Below, one piece after another: positions 48,530-62,075 of a DNA stretch of 64,000 bases. Positions within the stretch are counted from its first letter, which is position 1; each line of letters starts with the position of its first letter. The DNA lies in the NCBI GenBank assembly GCA_944470555.2, contig OX104134.1, positions 49,598,691 to 49,662,690 on the forward strand. The letters are read 5' to 3'. The notes under the pieces are model-generated. The model worked only from the letters and a program-made list of their open reading frames with translations. It had not been told where the DNA came from and did not search any database. The DNA is from Heterobilharzia americana (taxonomy: Eukaryota; Platyhelminthes; Trematoda; Strigeidida; Schistosomatidae). A program made the position numbers and the translations under genes.

Positions 48530-48775
48530 ACCTCTAACAGTTTAATAAGTGCAGGTGATAAACGTCCTTCCTCATCGATAGCAAAACACATAGTAGAAAC
48601 TGGTCATAAGATTGATATGAAGACAGCCTTTACTTTAATGTACAGATATGGTCAAGGACGAATACTTAGATTTATCGAAGTACTTGCTATCCATAAATCT
48701 AGCCCCCCTCTTTGTATTCAGAAACAATTTGTACTTACACTGTTCAAATCTTTAAATTATTGGTGGTGGTGATTT
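48530..48775 (+). pseudogene. Second Penelope-like element fragment, C-terminus
   Basis: An 81-codon frame reads SSSIAKHIVETGHKIDMKTAF, then LMYRYGQGRILRFIEVLAIH, CIQKQFVLTLFKS and a stop. This pattern (AKHL-ETGH, a LLRFIEA-type helix, LCIQKQFV) is, as I recall the family, the end of the endonuclease region of another Penelope-like lineage. Nothing upstream of it is preserved. It sits about 130 bp from the receptor S2 exon, on the opposite strand. Family assignment is by pattern memory. Confidence 0.5.
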
Positions 48776-50595
48776 GACCTTTTATTATTTTTCTCCTCTC
48801 TTGATTTTGTTCAGCTCTTGTTATATTTCTTAATTATGATTCCATTGGCTTAATTAACCTTTCTAAGTTTTATATAAGTCATTCGACAAGTTCATATGTG
48901 ATCGGACTGCTCGAAATTTATACCGCTAATACAACGCATACTTCAGATAATCTCCATCTTCTCACTACGTTTTTCAAATGCTCATAATATGCGAATGAAT
49001 CTCACAGCTCAATCACTAGAGCAATGGACTGGCAATCTTGAAGTCCGGTAGTTCTAACACGGTACTGAAATGCCGACTCATATGGTTTAATTAATAACCT
49101 ATATTTATTCAAAATCAGCGACACCTGTATGAGAAATGATCACCTCATGGTTCTGTATATGAGCACTTTAAGATAAGTGTTAATTTTCAATTACAATCCA
49201 TTTTTTTTTGCAAGAACGATTTGTTCAGAAACTGGCGATTTTCTGTAAGCATTAGGCCATGGCTACGATAAGTGAAAAAGCAAAAGGTCAAATGAAACCA
49301 GTTATGCATGAATTCTATCGAACGCATGAGTTCAGTTAATACGAATCAGCTCAACGAGATACTACATCAGAAGATGAAATGTACTTAAAATCTACAGAGG
49401 AATTTTCTTTTTTACGATGAATTGTTTATACCTGGATTCTCGTTCACATATGAAACCTGAAGGTAATCAGTTGCATTCCCATCAGTGGTCTTCTTTTCAG
49501 AACAAAAGCCACGATTGTAGTCCACTCAGAGTATGAAAGTGTACTACCTATAACCTGGTATAGCTTGGTTGCTACCAGTTACCTTGAGAGTGAAATAAAC
49601 TGAATATATCAAGTCGACCTAATAATGTTTTCAGAAACAACTGGATTTCACATTTGGTGATGACGATGTCAACTGTGGAGTGATAAAAGCAAACACATTA
49701 TCAGCTTTCACTAAGGCGTAGCTCCACTTTACTATGAAGCTACTTGTAATATTTTCAGGACAGCTGAAAATTTTTTGCATTCATTTAAGATTATGATGAA
49801 CATTTTAAACCTACACGTTAGAATCTTAACTCTGTACAAACCTAATCAAATACCCTCGAGAGAATTTCACTTTTATTCTTTGGCATATAAGTTGGAAAGT
49901 ACTTCCGATGAAAAACATGGCATAATATTTATGAAACAGACATATAAGTTCAAATTATAGAAACAAAAACTAGTTACTGGTCACTTTCCCAACTTGAGAT
50001 GAAAGAATCAAGCTGTTTACAAATTAAAGCTTTAATTTACGGTAAGCTAACACACAATACACAAACCTAGCAATGACATCTGGTAAGTAATTAATGGGTA
50101 CGGACATAATGAATGGAGATACTATGCAAAGTCATTTTTGTTTCAGATGAGGAGAATTCAGAATGTGGTACGTACTTGGTATCCTTAGTGTCGAAATAGT
50201 ATAATAGAACTGGATCGCACTTCCACTGAGATCATTGACAAACACCAGAAGAAATAAAAGTGTTAGATGGAGCATGTATCAAGTGCCAAAGTGAATACAA
50301 AAAACGCGGAAAATGAAGTCAGCATCTATCATAGCGCATTTCTCAATATGACATTCATGTATCTACTTGCTGACTAAATGCTGAGCATTAAGTTAAGCTA
50401 CAACACTGGTTGTGATAAGAAAAACCATGCTTCAAGTGTAAACAGCTAGGCCAATTCATGTGGAACCATATACAGAAATGGTTGTGCCAAAATTAACAGA
50501 TTTTCTTTACAAGAAAGCACGAAAAGCCAATAAAAGAAACCAAATGGATTAACCCAGAAATGAGCATTGCATTTTCGACCACAAATCATAACAAT
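48776..50595. other. Intron of the receptor gene
   Basis: AT-rich. One tRNA-like remnant lies inside; otherwise nothing recognised. Confidence 0.45.
48988..49065 (+). mobile_element. Possible tRNA-derived SINE remnant
   Basis: CAGCTCAATCACTAGAGCAA resembles an A-box region (TAGCTCAGT-GGTAGAGC), and GGTAGTTCTAACAC, about 45 bp on, resembles a B box. Both are diverged and no anticodon arm folds clearly, so a decayed SINE is more likely than a tRNA gene. Confidence 0.35.
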
Positions 50596-53500
50596 AATTA
50601 TTATACTGCTTATCCCTTGTATTCCAAGTGGAACAAAAAGATTCAGTAGCATGCCTCCATTCCACTCTCTTCTCTGCAGTCTTTTCAACCTGGCGCAACG
50701 ACTGCCCACAAGCTCTCATTTCCTCCTCACACGATCTCCTCCATGTCACCCTCACCTCAGACGCCCAACTCGTCGCTTCCCCTTTGGATTCCACTCGACG
50801 GTCTGCCCTAGTGTGTGATGTCCCCAGTCGGCCTTCTCAGTGTATCCCCAATCCAACTCATCTACACTTTCTTCTGCATATTTGTTGGGCGATGGGTTGT
50901 TGGTTGGTTCGTTGCCAGTCAGAGGTCCTTGTTGCTTGTTCTCTCTGCCCATCCATCTGATCTTCAGTATCGAGCGTAGGCAGCTCTTGATGAATGTCTG
51001 TAGCTTGTTGGAAGTGCTTTTCGTGACACGCCAAGTCTCTGAGCCATACAGAAACACTGACTTGACTGACGTTGGTGTTGAAAATCTGGATCTTATTCAT
51101 GCTTTATACTGAGTGCAGCAGATCTCCACACTGATTTCAGATTGATGAAAGCCTGTCTTGCTGGTTTTCCGATCCTGGTCATGACATTCTCGTCTGTGCC
51201 GCCCTCTGCAGTTGAAAGATGCTGCCCAGGTAGATGAAAGACTGCTGCCTAGGTATGTAGGTGAAAGAGACTACTTCCTTTAGGTTTCTCCCGTTAATGG
51301 TGATTGGTGCTTGTTGTTGATGCTGTTGTTGTTGGTTGGTATCTTCATCACCTCTGTCTTCTCCACATTCACTTGAAGTCCCGTCTTCGCTGCCTCTTCG
51401 GTCAACTTGTTAGTCTTCGCCTGTAGATCTTCGAGTTTGTGCGACAAGACATTGGACATAAATCATCATCGAGGGCGGAATCCAAATCTTTTTCTGAGGT
51501 CTTTTCATCGGTCCAGCCAGCGTATGTCCATCTTCTCGCTCCTCACGGTTTGCTGCATGATCCAGTCCAGTCGAACACAATCAAGAATGTCATGGGTGAT
51601 AGTAGGCAGCCTTGTTTCACTCCTGTCTTCACTTCAAAGGCGTCAATGAGCTTTCCATTGTGGATCACTTGGCATGTGGCGTCTTCACATAGCTGTTGAA
51701 TGAGGTTGATAAAGATTAGTGGCACACCACAGTGTTGAAGCAGTTTCCGAATTACTTCTCGGTCGGCGCTGTCGAAGGCCTTCTCAAAGTCGATGAAGTT
51801 GAGGTAGAGAGTTGACTGCCATTCTATACTCTGTTCTATGATGATGCGTAGCATAGCGTTGCAATTTCATCCACACATGATTTGTTCCTCCCGAAGCCAG
51901 TCAGCCAGCCAGCAAGCCAGCCAGCCAGCCAGCCTGTTCCGGTCGTAGTTTTGAATCCAGTGCATCTTGTAGTCTCTCCAGGATGATGTGGCATCATAAT
52001 TTGCTTGGGGGTGGACAGCAGCATGATTCCTCGCAAGTTCTTGCAAACACTGAGGTCTCCCTCCTTCGGGAGTTTGACGAGGTAGCCCTTCTTCCAATCA
52101 ATCAGCAGGTACCTTCCCTTCCTTCCTTGCAAACCTTCTGCAGTAGTGGTGTGAGCATGTTCGCTGTTGTCTCTGAGCCTGTTCTCAGTGCTTCAGGACA
52201 AATTCCATCTGGTCCTGCTGCTTTCCCACATTTCAGTAGCTTTCTGGCATTCAGGACTTCCACTTTTGTCGGAGTGTTTGTGTTCACTGACAGTTCAATG
52301 GCTGGGCTGCTGGTGGTATTTCTGGACGAGTTGCAGGTGTTGGTGGTGGTCGATTCAAGAGCTTTTTGAAATGGTCAGCCCATCGTTTCCTTTGTTTCTC
52401 TTCTTTGGTAACTAGCTTTCCTTCACTATCTTTCATTGGTCTCGTCTGAGTTGACCTCTTCCGGATAGTGACCTGGTTATTTGATATAATGTTGTCAGGT
52501 GTCTCCTACCAGCAGCCTGTTCTGCTTCACTTTCAAGTGTGTCGTTGAAGTGTCTTTTGTCTTTGCACGCACACTCTTCTTCACTTCTTTGTCCAGTGTA
52601 GTGTTTTATACGTTGCACTCAGTTCCTCTTCTCGTTGTGCATCCTTGCACTGCTTCATCTTCTGCTTCACCATCCTCCTCTCCTCTATCAGCTCCCATGT
52701 GTCCGTCGAGATCCATTCCTTGTATTGTCTTGTTTCTTTTTCCTTCCTAATGCGGTTATGCAGGTTTCTTTCCACATAGCTTTCAAAGAGTTCCAGTGTT
52801 CTTCCACGCCCGATCCTTCAGGGATGCTGCTCAATGTCCCCCATTTTGTTCCGATGTTTGACGTGAAGATGTCCTTTGTAGTTTCATCCTTCAGTTTCTG
52901 TTCTGGGTGTTGAACTTGGACTGTGGTCTATCATCAACTTCTTTGAAGGTCTTCAACTTGATTTGGAAGGTTCCTTGCACTAGATAGTGAGTGGTGTGAA
53001 GCTAAATCTGCTCCCCTTCTTGATCTCGTGTCAAGTAGGCTGCGTCTCCACTTTCTTCGCATTGAGATGAAGTCGATCTGATTTCTAGTGTGTCCTGGTG
53101 TCTGGTGAAATCCATGTCGCTTTGTGAATATCCTTGTGTTTGTACACACTGCCTCGCCTCCAATCACCAAATCGTTGAATACACAGAAATCTGCAAACAG
53201 TTCTCCATTCTCATTCATCATTTCACCGAGTGCTTCTCGACACATGATGAGTTCTCTTCCTGTGTTGTCCGCTCCCAATTTGGCATTCATGTCATCTATT
53301 AGAATTTTGATGTCACCAACTGGATTGTCGTCTTGTCCATTACTGATTGCAGTTGTCTGTTGAATTCCTTCTTCTTCTCTTGATTCGCATTATTTGTAAG
53401 TGCACTGGGTAGCATTGTATGATTGTGACTTTCATTCCTTTTGAGTTGAATCTTGGTGTCATGATCCTGATGCTGGAGGAGATTGGTTCCCACTGCAGGA

Positions 53501-53979
53501 GAGCCTTCGATGTTCTTGAGGACATCATGATAACCACTCCAAAACTCAGTGTGCTCGTGGTTGTCGTCTGGGTGACAATATCGGAGTAGATTATTGATTC
53601 TCCAGTTGACGGTTTGGAGATTCCACTTCCATTCCATCTGCTTTCACAGATTCCAAGCACTTGCATGCCATACCTCCTCATCTCTTTGGAAATCTGAGCA
53701 GCTTTGATAGGTTCATGCATGGTGCGGACATTCTATGTCCCCACATTTACTCTCGTTTTCATTGAGAGAGAGAAGACACATCGGCCGACTGGCTTCCCGA
53801 AGGCTTTCATCAACCGGCGTCATTTTGTCTCTCCGATTCCAGCTAGGAATAAGTTTGTTCTTACTTTTTATATTTTGTTTGTGCTTTGAAGTTTCTTCAG
53901 CGGTTAGATTTGTTTTACGGGGTAGGGTTGCTAGCCCTATACCCAACCTTCCCTCTTTATCCGGGCTTCGGCCCGGCTA
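50596..53979 (-). mobile_element. RTE-like LINE copy D (longest copy, dead)
   Basis: Read on the minus strand from CTAGCCGGGCCGAAGCCCGG (53980) to a TAATAATTATT-like tail near 50596. It is the most complete of the four copies, having both the endonuclease and the segment before RT. Endonuclease motifs: GT-stop-NVRTM (stop at 53735-53733), MQVLGICESRWNGSG, MNAKLGADNTG, IDFISMRRKWRRSLLDT. RT motifs: AGPDGICPEAL, IDFEKAFDSADRE, GVKQGCLLSP; the FADD site is altered as in the others. A 2-base loss near 51215 adds a further frame break. It lies in sense orientation in the receptor intron. Confidence 0.9.
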
Positions 53980-55177
53980 GTAGCTACTGAATTAGTTAAT
54001 CGGAGGAGGTTATTATAGAGATTTAGTACATTTTATTTTTCTACTTTGGTTTTTCACGCCAGCATCTGTCTTTCTCCGCTTTTTTCTAACCTTTCGAAAT
54101 AAACTTTAATCCACCGTACTGGGCGCTAAACAATAGCCTGATCTTTTTTAGGTCCTTATTTTATTTTATATGGACAAATTTTGCTTCATTCGAACAAAGT
54201 CTTACCAGTACTTATACTGAACAAGTTACGCTTTCTGCTGCATTTTATCATACACTTTTATTCAAAGATGACATAAGTTGATTAGTTCACAAAGTGGTCC
54301 GTTTTATGGAGACTGACACTTCGTCATGAAGCACTCCGTTAAATCTGAGGCAACTTATGCATGAAGTGAGATATTCATCCCATTCCCTTATGTTTTCCTA
54401 ATCCATAAACGACAATTTGTTGCCACCCAGTCCTTAAATATGTTTTTATGTCAGAAGGGTAAGAAATACCTACAAAAGGGGTAAGATTTCTACGACAGGT
54501 GAGTGTAAAAATGTTTGTTTTGTTGAGGGAATCTTCAAGCTTTAATTCAGTAGCCCTATCAATACAATTGTAAAAAGGTCAAACAAAATTGTTAAGAGTT
54601 CCCATTCTTGATGGACGCCACTGGCTGCTAACATTCCTAATGAGTACTTTTTATAGGCCCTTACACTTGTGTTTAGATTAGAACAGAAAGTCCTGATTAT
54701 CATAAAATACTTGTTTGACTGTTAGACACAGTTGTTGAGATATGGTGGATCTCACTAACTGATAACTTATTTTGAAAGTTGATATGAGTTCAAGAACTTT
54801 TCGATTTCAAACAACTGATCTGGTTAATACTTCGACCGTGGCAGTGGGAGTAAATCTAAATCAATAACTGTTTATAGTCTATCTTTTAATGAAGGTTAGT
54901 GTGACAACAAAGCCTCCAACGGATGGTTGACAGTTTATTGAAGAAGTGAGCAAAAGAATCAGGAATCATATAAAATTACCTGATACGTTTTATTATTAAT
55001 CTAATTTAATGTCCTGTGACTACTACAATCCTGTTGGCTATCACTGTCTTAATGTAGTAGTATTACGAAATTCCATTTTTCATTCACTTAGTATAAGGTG
55101 ACCTGTGCTAGACAAATTGTTTGTAATACTGAGATAAATTAGCCTCACGGAATCATGTAGGCATCAGTGAAACTGAC
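53980..55177. other. Intron of the receptor gene
   Basis: No exon or repeat recognised. Confidence 0.5.
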
Positions 55178-55395
55178 CTCAAAAAATGCTGTAGTTGAAC
55201 CACCCTGTATAGAGCCATATTTAATTTTTGTTTGCTTAGCCAAATCTTCGGCATTTTCAATCGGTGCAACCATTCGTGCCACAGTGAGGAAAGCAGCTAA
55301 GTTAGCTGTATACGACGAGATGACGATGAGTGTAAAAAACCACCAAAATCCAGCTATAATGCGAGTTGATGTGGCATGAGGTAAAATGTCTGAAC
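55178..55395 (-). CDS. Ionotropic glutamate receptor exon: pore exit, M3 and start of S2
   Basis: Starts after TTTTTTCGCCCACAG; two bases complete Gly, then 72 codons to GAG/GTCAGT (55178). It reads [20 protein letters not shown], the M3 helix with the family signature [16 protein letters not shown] (gate motif), then [20 protein letters not shown] and [10 protein letters not shown], the start of the S2 lobe. The signature is diagnostic for AMPA/kainate-class channels. Between this exon and the next lies RTE copy D. Confidence 0.96.
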
Positions 55396-57411
55396 CTGTG
55401 GGCGAAAAAAGAAACACTTGATGATTATCACCTTCAGCTTGTCAAAAAGAGAGGACAGTATGCTCGACTATGACCTACGGAATGACAACTAGTGTCATGT
55501 CCGAATGCATCAACAAACTTTTCAAAATAGTTATCCAGTTTATCGTGTAGGATGTTATTCCTTTTTGGATGTTTGAAGCACTGTTGGGATCATATTTGAT
55601 ATCGTTCCCTGGCAACGTTTTAGACCACAATGCTATAAGATGCGTATTTCAGTTGATAGCATACCATAAATCCTATGAAAACTGTGAGACACAGAACTGA
55701 CAGAAAAATAAAAGGAAGAGATAGATCAAGTAAAATCTCGTATCCATTGCTTCTGTTCGCCCAGTATTAAGACAAAGTTTATTTCGGCTTCTGACCGAAT
55801 TCCTAACTTCCAAATGACTATTATCCTTAGTTAAACAGCTATTGAGAGTTATAAGCTGGTAACTAGTTACTTCACTACATGACAAGATTGCTCGATAATA
55901 ATGCACACAAGAGGTTTTTTGAAGTCGGTCCCTATCAGATCTCTACTTTCTTTTGTTGTTGGGAGATTTTCTGAGTTTCAGTCGTAATCATAATCACAGT
56001 AGCTTTAAAGTGACCTCCCTTCTAATTTAAATTTAGCCCAATCGAAAGAACAGAGATTATTATTTTGGCTGAACTGCTTAAGATAACCTCTATCAGCAAA
56101 CTGCCTATGATGTACGGTAATGGTGATTGAAACAAAGTACCTGGTTGGTAATCCAGAAATTATGCTGACCCAGATTTTCCTTAGGCTTTGCTTACCAAAT
56201 CCGTGATTAGTTACTGTCATCAAATTTCCTATTTACGGCAGAATTAAAGGTTGTAGCAACACATGAACTATTTAACTAATGAATTACTACATTAATGTTT
56301 TGAAATGAAATGACTGTTAAATACTAGGGGCCAAATTTCATTACTGTAACTTATAGCTTCTAGCCAAATAATCAAAGTTTTTAGCAGAACACATCAGTTA
56401 CAAGTAGTTCCAACTAATCAAAATCCAGCAGACATTACTTTTTTTACTTTAATGATCTCCATTTCTCCGTTTCATTTAACCTAGACTGCTCTTGTGATCT
56501 ATGATAATATATTCGTCTAAACATATGTCTACAACTCTGTAGATTATCATCTCAATTGAACACGGATTGCTTTTGGAAGTACCCGATATAGCGTAGTAAG
56601 CCAGTTGTCTATCTTAGTGATGAGATTTATTCCGCAGCATTTTTTGGACGTTCACAAAAATGTTTGATACTTGTATAGTTGCCTACAGATCACATAATGA
56701 TCTCATAATGTATACAATGTATATTGACTTTAAAGGAGTAAGATAAGACAGTAAGAAATTTAACAACACTGAAGACTTCAACTCTGAATAATCTACAAAG
56801 TGACAGTAAGATATCATTATCTTATTCGATTCCTGCCTTCCGAAGAGTGCTAATTCTGTTCAAAAATATTTTTTCAACAGTGCCTATGAAAACATTTTTA
56901 AATATTTACACTTATATGACACGTGATTGATTGTATTGAAAAAAACTTGTGCGAATTTACGTAACACTTCATTTTAAACATAGATTGCAGAACTAAGACA
57001 GATATGAGAACGGATCATACAGTGAACTCATGGAAATCAGACTGTCTAACAACTACATAGATTAAAACATGCAAGTAATAAGTACTATTATTCAGCAAAT
57101 ATTTGCATATTATCTGATAATTTAAGAAGGTGAGAACCATAGGTATCGTAAATTTTGTTGTATGACTGTCCAAATGAATACTTTTATTATTCTGTCAAAG
57201 AGCTTATGGATCTGGAAGTATATCTCTTTTACAAATGACATTCATCACCACGAAACTTTAGTCAGTAAAGCATTAAAATAAGACCATGGTTAGTCTTAGA
57301 TTAAATATTCTCGTGGAAAATTATTTGCCTAATTAAATTTTTAAACGATATAGTTTTCGTTCCCTGGAAATGAGCATGTCGTTCTTGTCAATTCAACAAC
57401 AAACAACTTAC
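55396..57411. other. Intron of the receptor gene
   Basis: AT-rich with no recognised feature. Confidence 0.5.
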
Positions 57412-57592
57412 CTTTCTGCATTAATGAACCGAATGTGAACCAAAGACTGTTGGACACATTAAAATTGTTTTCAACAACTTCAGAGTCCACATTACACGGA
57501 TGTTTCACTTTCCACTCGTATGGACTAAATCTTGCCACAACAAACAATACTAAGCTAACCATGATTAGCGCTGCTAAGATATAGCCCCAAAC
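57412..57592 (-). CDS. Ionotropic glutamate receptor exon: M1 and pore loop
   Basis: Acceptor CTGACTAG, donor AAAG/GTAAGT; 60 codons plus one base. [21 protein letters not shown] is M1, followed by [13 protein letters not shown], a linker with an N-V-S sequon (intracellular by topology, so probably not used), and [14 protein letters not shown], the re-entrant pore loop. In MQKG the Q/R site is Gln, the form that in vertebrate subunits allows calcium entry; the next position is Lys where vertebrates have Gln. Confidence 0.95.
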
Positions 57593-59688
<2,096 letters not shown>

Positions 59689-61850
59689 CTAAAACAAATG
59701 AAATATGAACTCAGCAAAGGTAGTTAAATTATTTCAGGAAAAATCATTTTCAGATGAGTCGTCTTAGAAATAGTCATGTCAACATGTCGCATATGAAGTT
59801 TCGGGAACAAGTAGGTTGCAGCACCTCACAATGAAGCTCTTTGAAAAGCAGGGATTATTTATTTGTATACAGCACTCTGTATGGCGTATTATGGGTTAGA
59901 AACAAAACCAAAGCTGCGCAACACTATATTCTATGCAAATGCTCCCGAGAGTTAAGGTTTTTGTTTGGCGTTCTATGAAGACTGACCGACTGATTTCAGG
60001 GCAGTATTCTTCATCAGTTAGGGAACCATCGAAAATCTGGGAACACCGGACAGCTGTTTCGTGTCAGTATGGTTCCCCGACTGGTTTTAGATTTGTGACG
60101 AACACTGCCTTAAAATTAGTCAATCCCTGAAGGTCCGTAAACTGAATTACTGTCTACTACTCCTTATCGGGATGTTTCGAGATACATCTCACTAAGACCC
60201 TATGAGATATGACTGCGGGGTCAGCCAATACGCGCATGGTGACAAATACTTACCCATGGTACTGAACAATGGTCCCGCTGTGTTGATGGGATATTGACAG
60301 AAATTGAAGAATGTGGGCCGTTGGATCAAGACTCAGTGACTCAGTGGTGACGTGCTACACACGAGACCTAACGACCCTGCCATCGGTCCATGGGGAAGGG
60401 TCGTTAATGATTACTGTTAGGGTGTTTCACGCTAAGACAAAAGATGAGTCCAGTGATCCCAGATTTTCAATGATTCTTCAACAAATGTCAGTCCCTGATG
60501 GTTATTATGTCGAAATTAAACTTTTATTTTGAAATACCCAATTGGTTAAACTACTACTCCAAAGAGGATTTCACCACTCGTCACAGACATCAACTGAATG
60601 TAGCCTCTGTGGTGAGTATGAGAATAAATTACTTTAAAATTTACAATAAACCTTCGAAAACAAAGCTAATTGACGTTCAAAATTTTTGAAAAATTAAAAA
60701 CGGAGAGAAATATCACCTAATTTGTTCATTATTGGAAAAACTGCAAGAGTAAATCATTATTTTATCGTAACATTTAACTTCACATGTCAAAGTTATTCTG
60801 AAAGGCTATGTGGTCAAATAGTGTTCATGTGGGCCTGTTTTTCAGTGTTAAAAGTGCAATATTCGATGATTGTAAACGTTGAAATAGAAGAAATATGCAA
60901 ATACCCAGTTCTTTTCTTTTTACTCCTGTTCCGCCTACATTAGTGATACGATTCAATAACTCACTACTGATGCACTTTAATCCGTGAAACCATTTCCGTA
61001 ATGTAAAAAGAAGATGGAGGGTATCTGATAAATGGCATGTATTTGCATAATAAAATTTCGAAAAAATACACCACATCTCTCGAATAATTTCTGTCTTCTT
61101 ACTTGTTACATTATGCGAATTCATCAAAGGCACTAGTCGTTTCAAAAACCATTTTCAAAGGAATTGCACTTCTCAATCACTGATAGCATATCCGTCCTAC
61201 AAAATCGTTTTCAATAAAAGGAATCTTCAGTATAATCAGTGTACCAAATCACCAATTAGAGGATAAGAAAATCTCTGCTTTGCCTTAAGCACTGACTTCC
61301 AAATAACCTAGATATTTTCGAGTCGAGCTATGTTTCCGAATCAAGAGAGCAACTACGGCTCTATTGAGGGCCTAAACCAAACTCATTTGGCGATTTTCAA
61401 TGACTGACCGATTGGTTTGAAAGTAGTTCTCAACGAAGATTGATGTCGACTAGAGAAATGTTGAGAACCAAGAAGCAATAGAGAGTTGTCTACTTTTAGT
61501 ACCCCTAGGTAGTGCTTACCCATGACTAACTACTGGATCCACCCCAAAGACGGTAGGACATAGCATCAAGAAGGTTACCATCCAGCTACTGAATCCACTG
61601 TTACACACTTTCCATTCCTGCTCATTCATGACCTATCACAAACGTCATTCAATATGATCAGTGGTGACTCTTATTTGTCGAGATAATCAAAATACTCTAA
61701 TCTTTTTATATTTATGTTGCTTTCCAAAAATCAAACAATATGCTGTCATTACTTCTGGGGAAAATCCCAAACTCATTTCGCAATTCATTACTTTCATTTG
61801 CACAAAAAAGCACTATATATGAAATCTACAGATATCCAATCATATCTCAC
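59689..61850. other. Intron of the receptor gene with SINE remnant
   Basis: Apart from the decayed SINE/hammerhead-like segment at about 60000, nothing is recognised. Confidence 0.45.
60000..60110 (-). mobile_element. Degenerate SINE with hammerhead-like core
   Basis: The plus strand parallels 11650-11725 (CTGGGAACACCGGACAGCTG then TTTCGTGTCAGTATGG). On the minus strand CGAAACAGCTGTCC keeps the GAAA core half of the hammerhead, while the CUGAUGA half is unrecognisable. No tRNA boxes remain. Confidence 0.4.
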
Positions 61851-62075
61851 CCGAGTTCGTAGTTCTTGCACCATTCCATCCCATGTCTCAACACCGTCAA
61901 CAATTTTCATATTACCATATGTTGAATCTGGGACCAAATTAATTGTGTATGTGAATTGCAAGTCTTCACTGATATAATTTAATAAACTAATGCAAAATCC
62001 TTCCCAGTCTTTAGGATCTGTCGACTTTGGCTGACCAGGTAATGTTTTTCCTTTATACATCATATAGGGCTTTTC
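61851..62075 (-). CDS. Ionotropic glutamate receptor exon: start of the S1 ligand-binding lobe
   Basis: Acceptor TTTGTATTAG ends at 62076 and donor CGG/GTGAGA follows 61851; 75 codons, phase 0 at both ends. It reads EKPYMMYKGKTLPGQPK, WEGFCISLLNYISEDLQFTY, then LVPDSTYGNM, and WDGMVQELRTR, the order PY-M, EG-C-DLL and W-GMV-EL of AMPA/kainate receptors. It is a ligand-gated cation channel subunit of the neuronal or muscle plasma membrane, with the agonist lobe outside. The amino-terminal domain and signal peptide must lie beyond 64000; I found no exon for them to the right. Confidence 0.95.

Noticed and set aside
48988..49065. Functional tRNA gene
   Set aside because: The B box is diverged and no acceptor or anticodon stem pairs clearly.
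53900..53980. HDV-like self-cleaving ribozyme at the RTE 5' end
   Set aside because: I could not assemble the nested double pseudoknot with a proper P1 and catalytic C; only a hairpin is supported.
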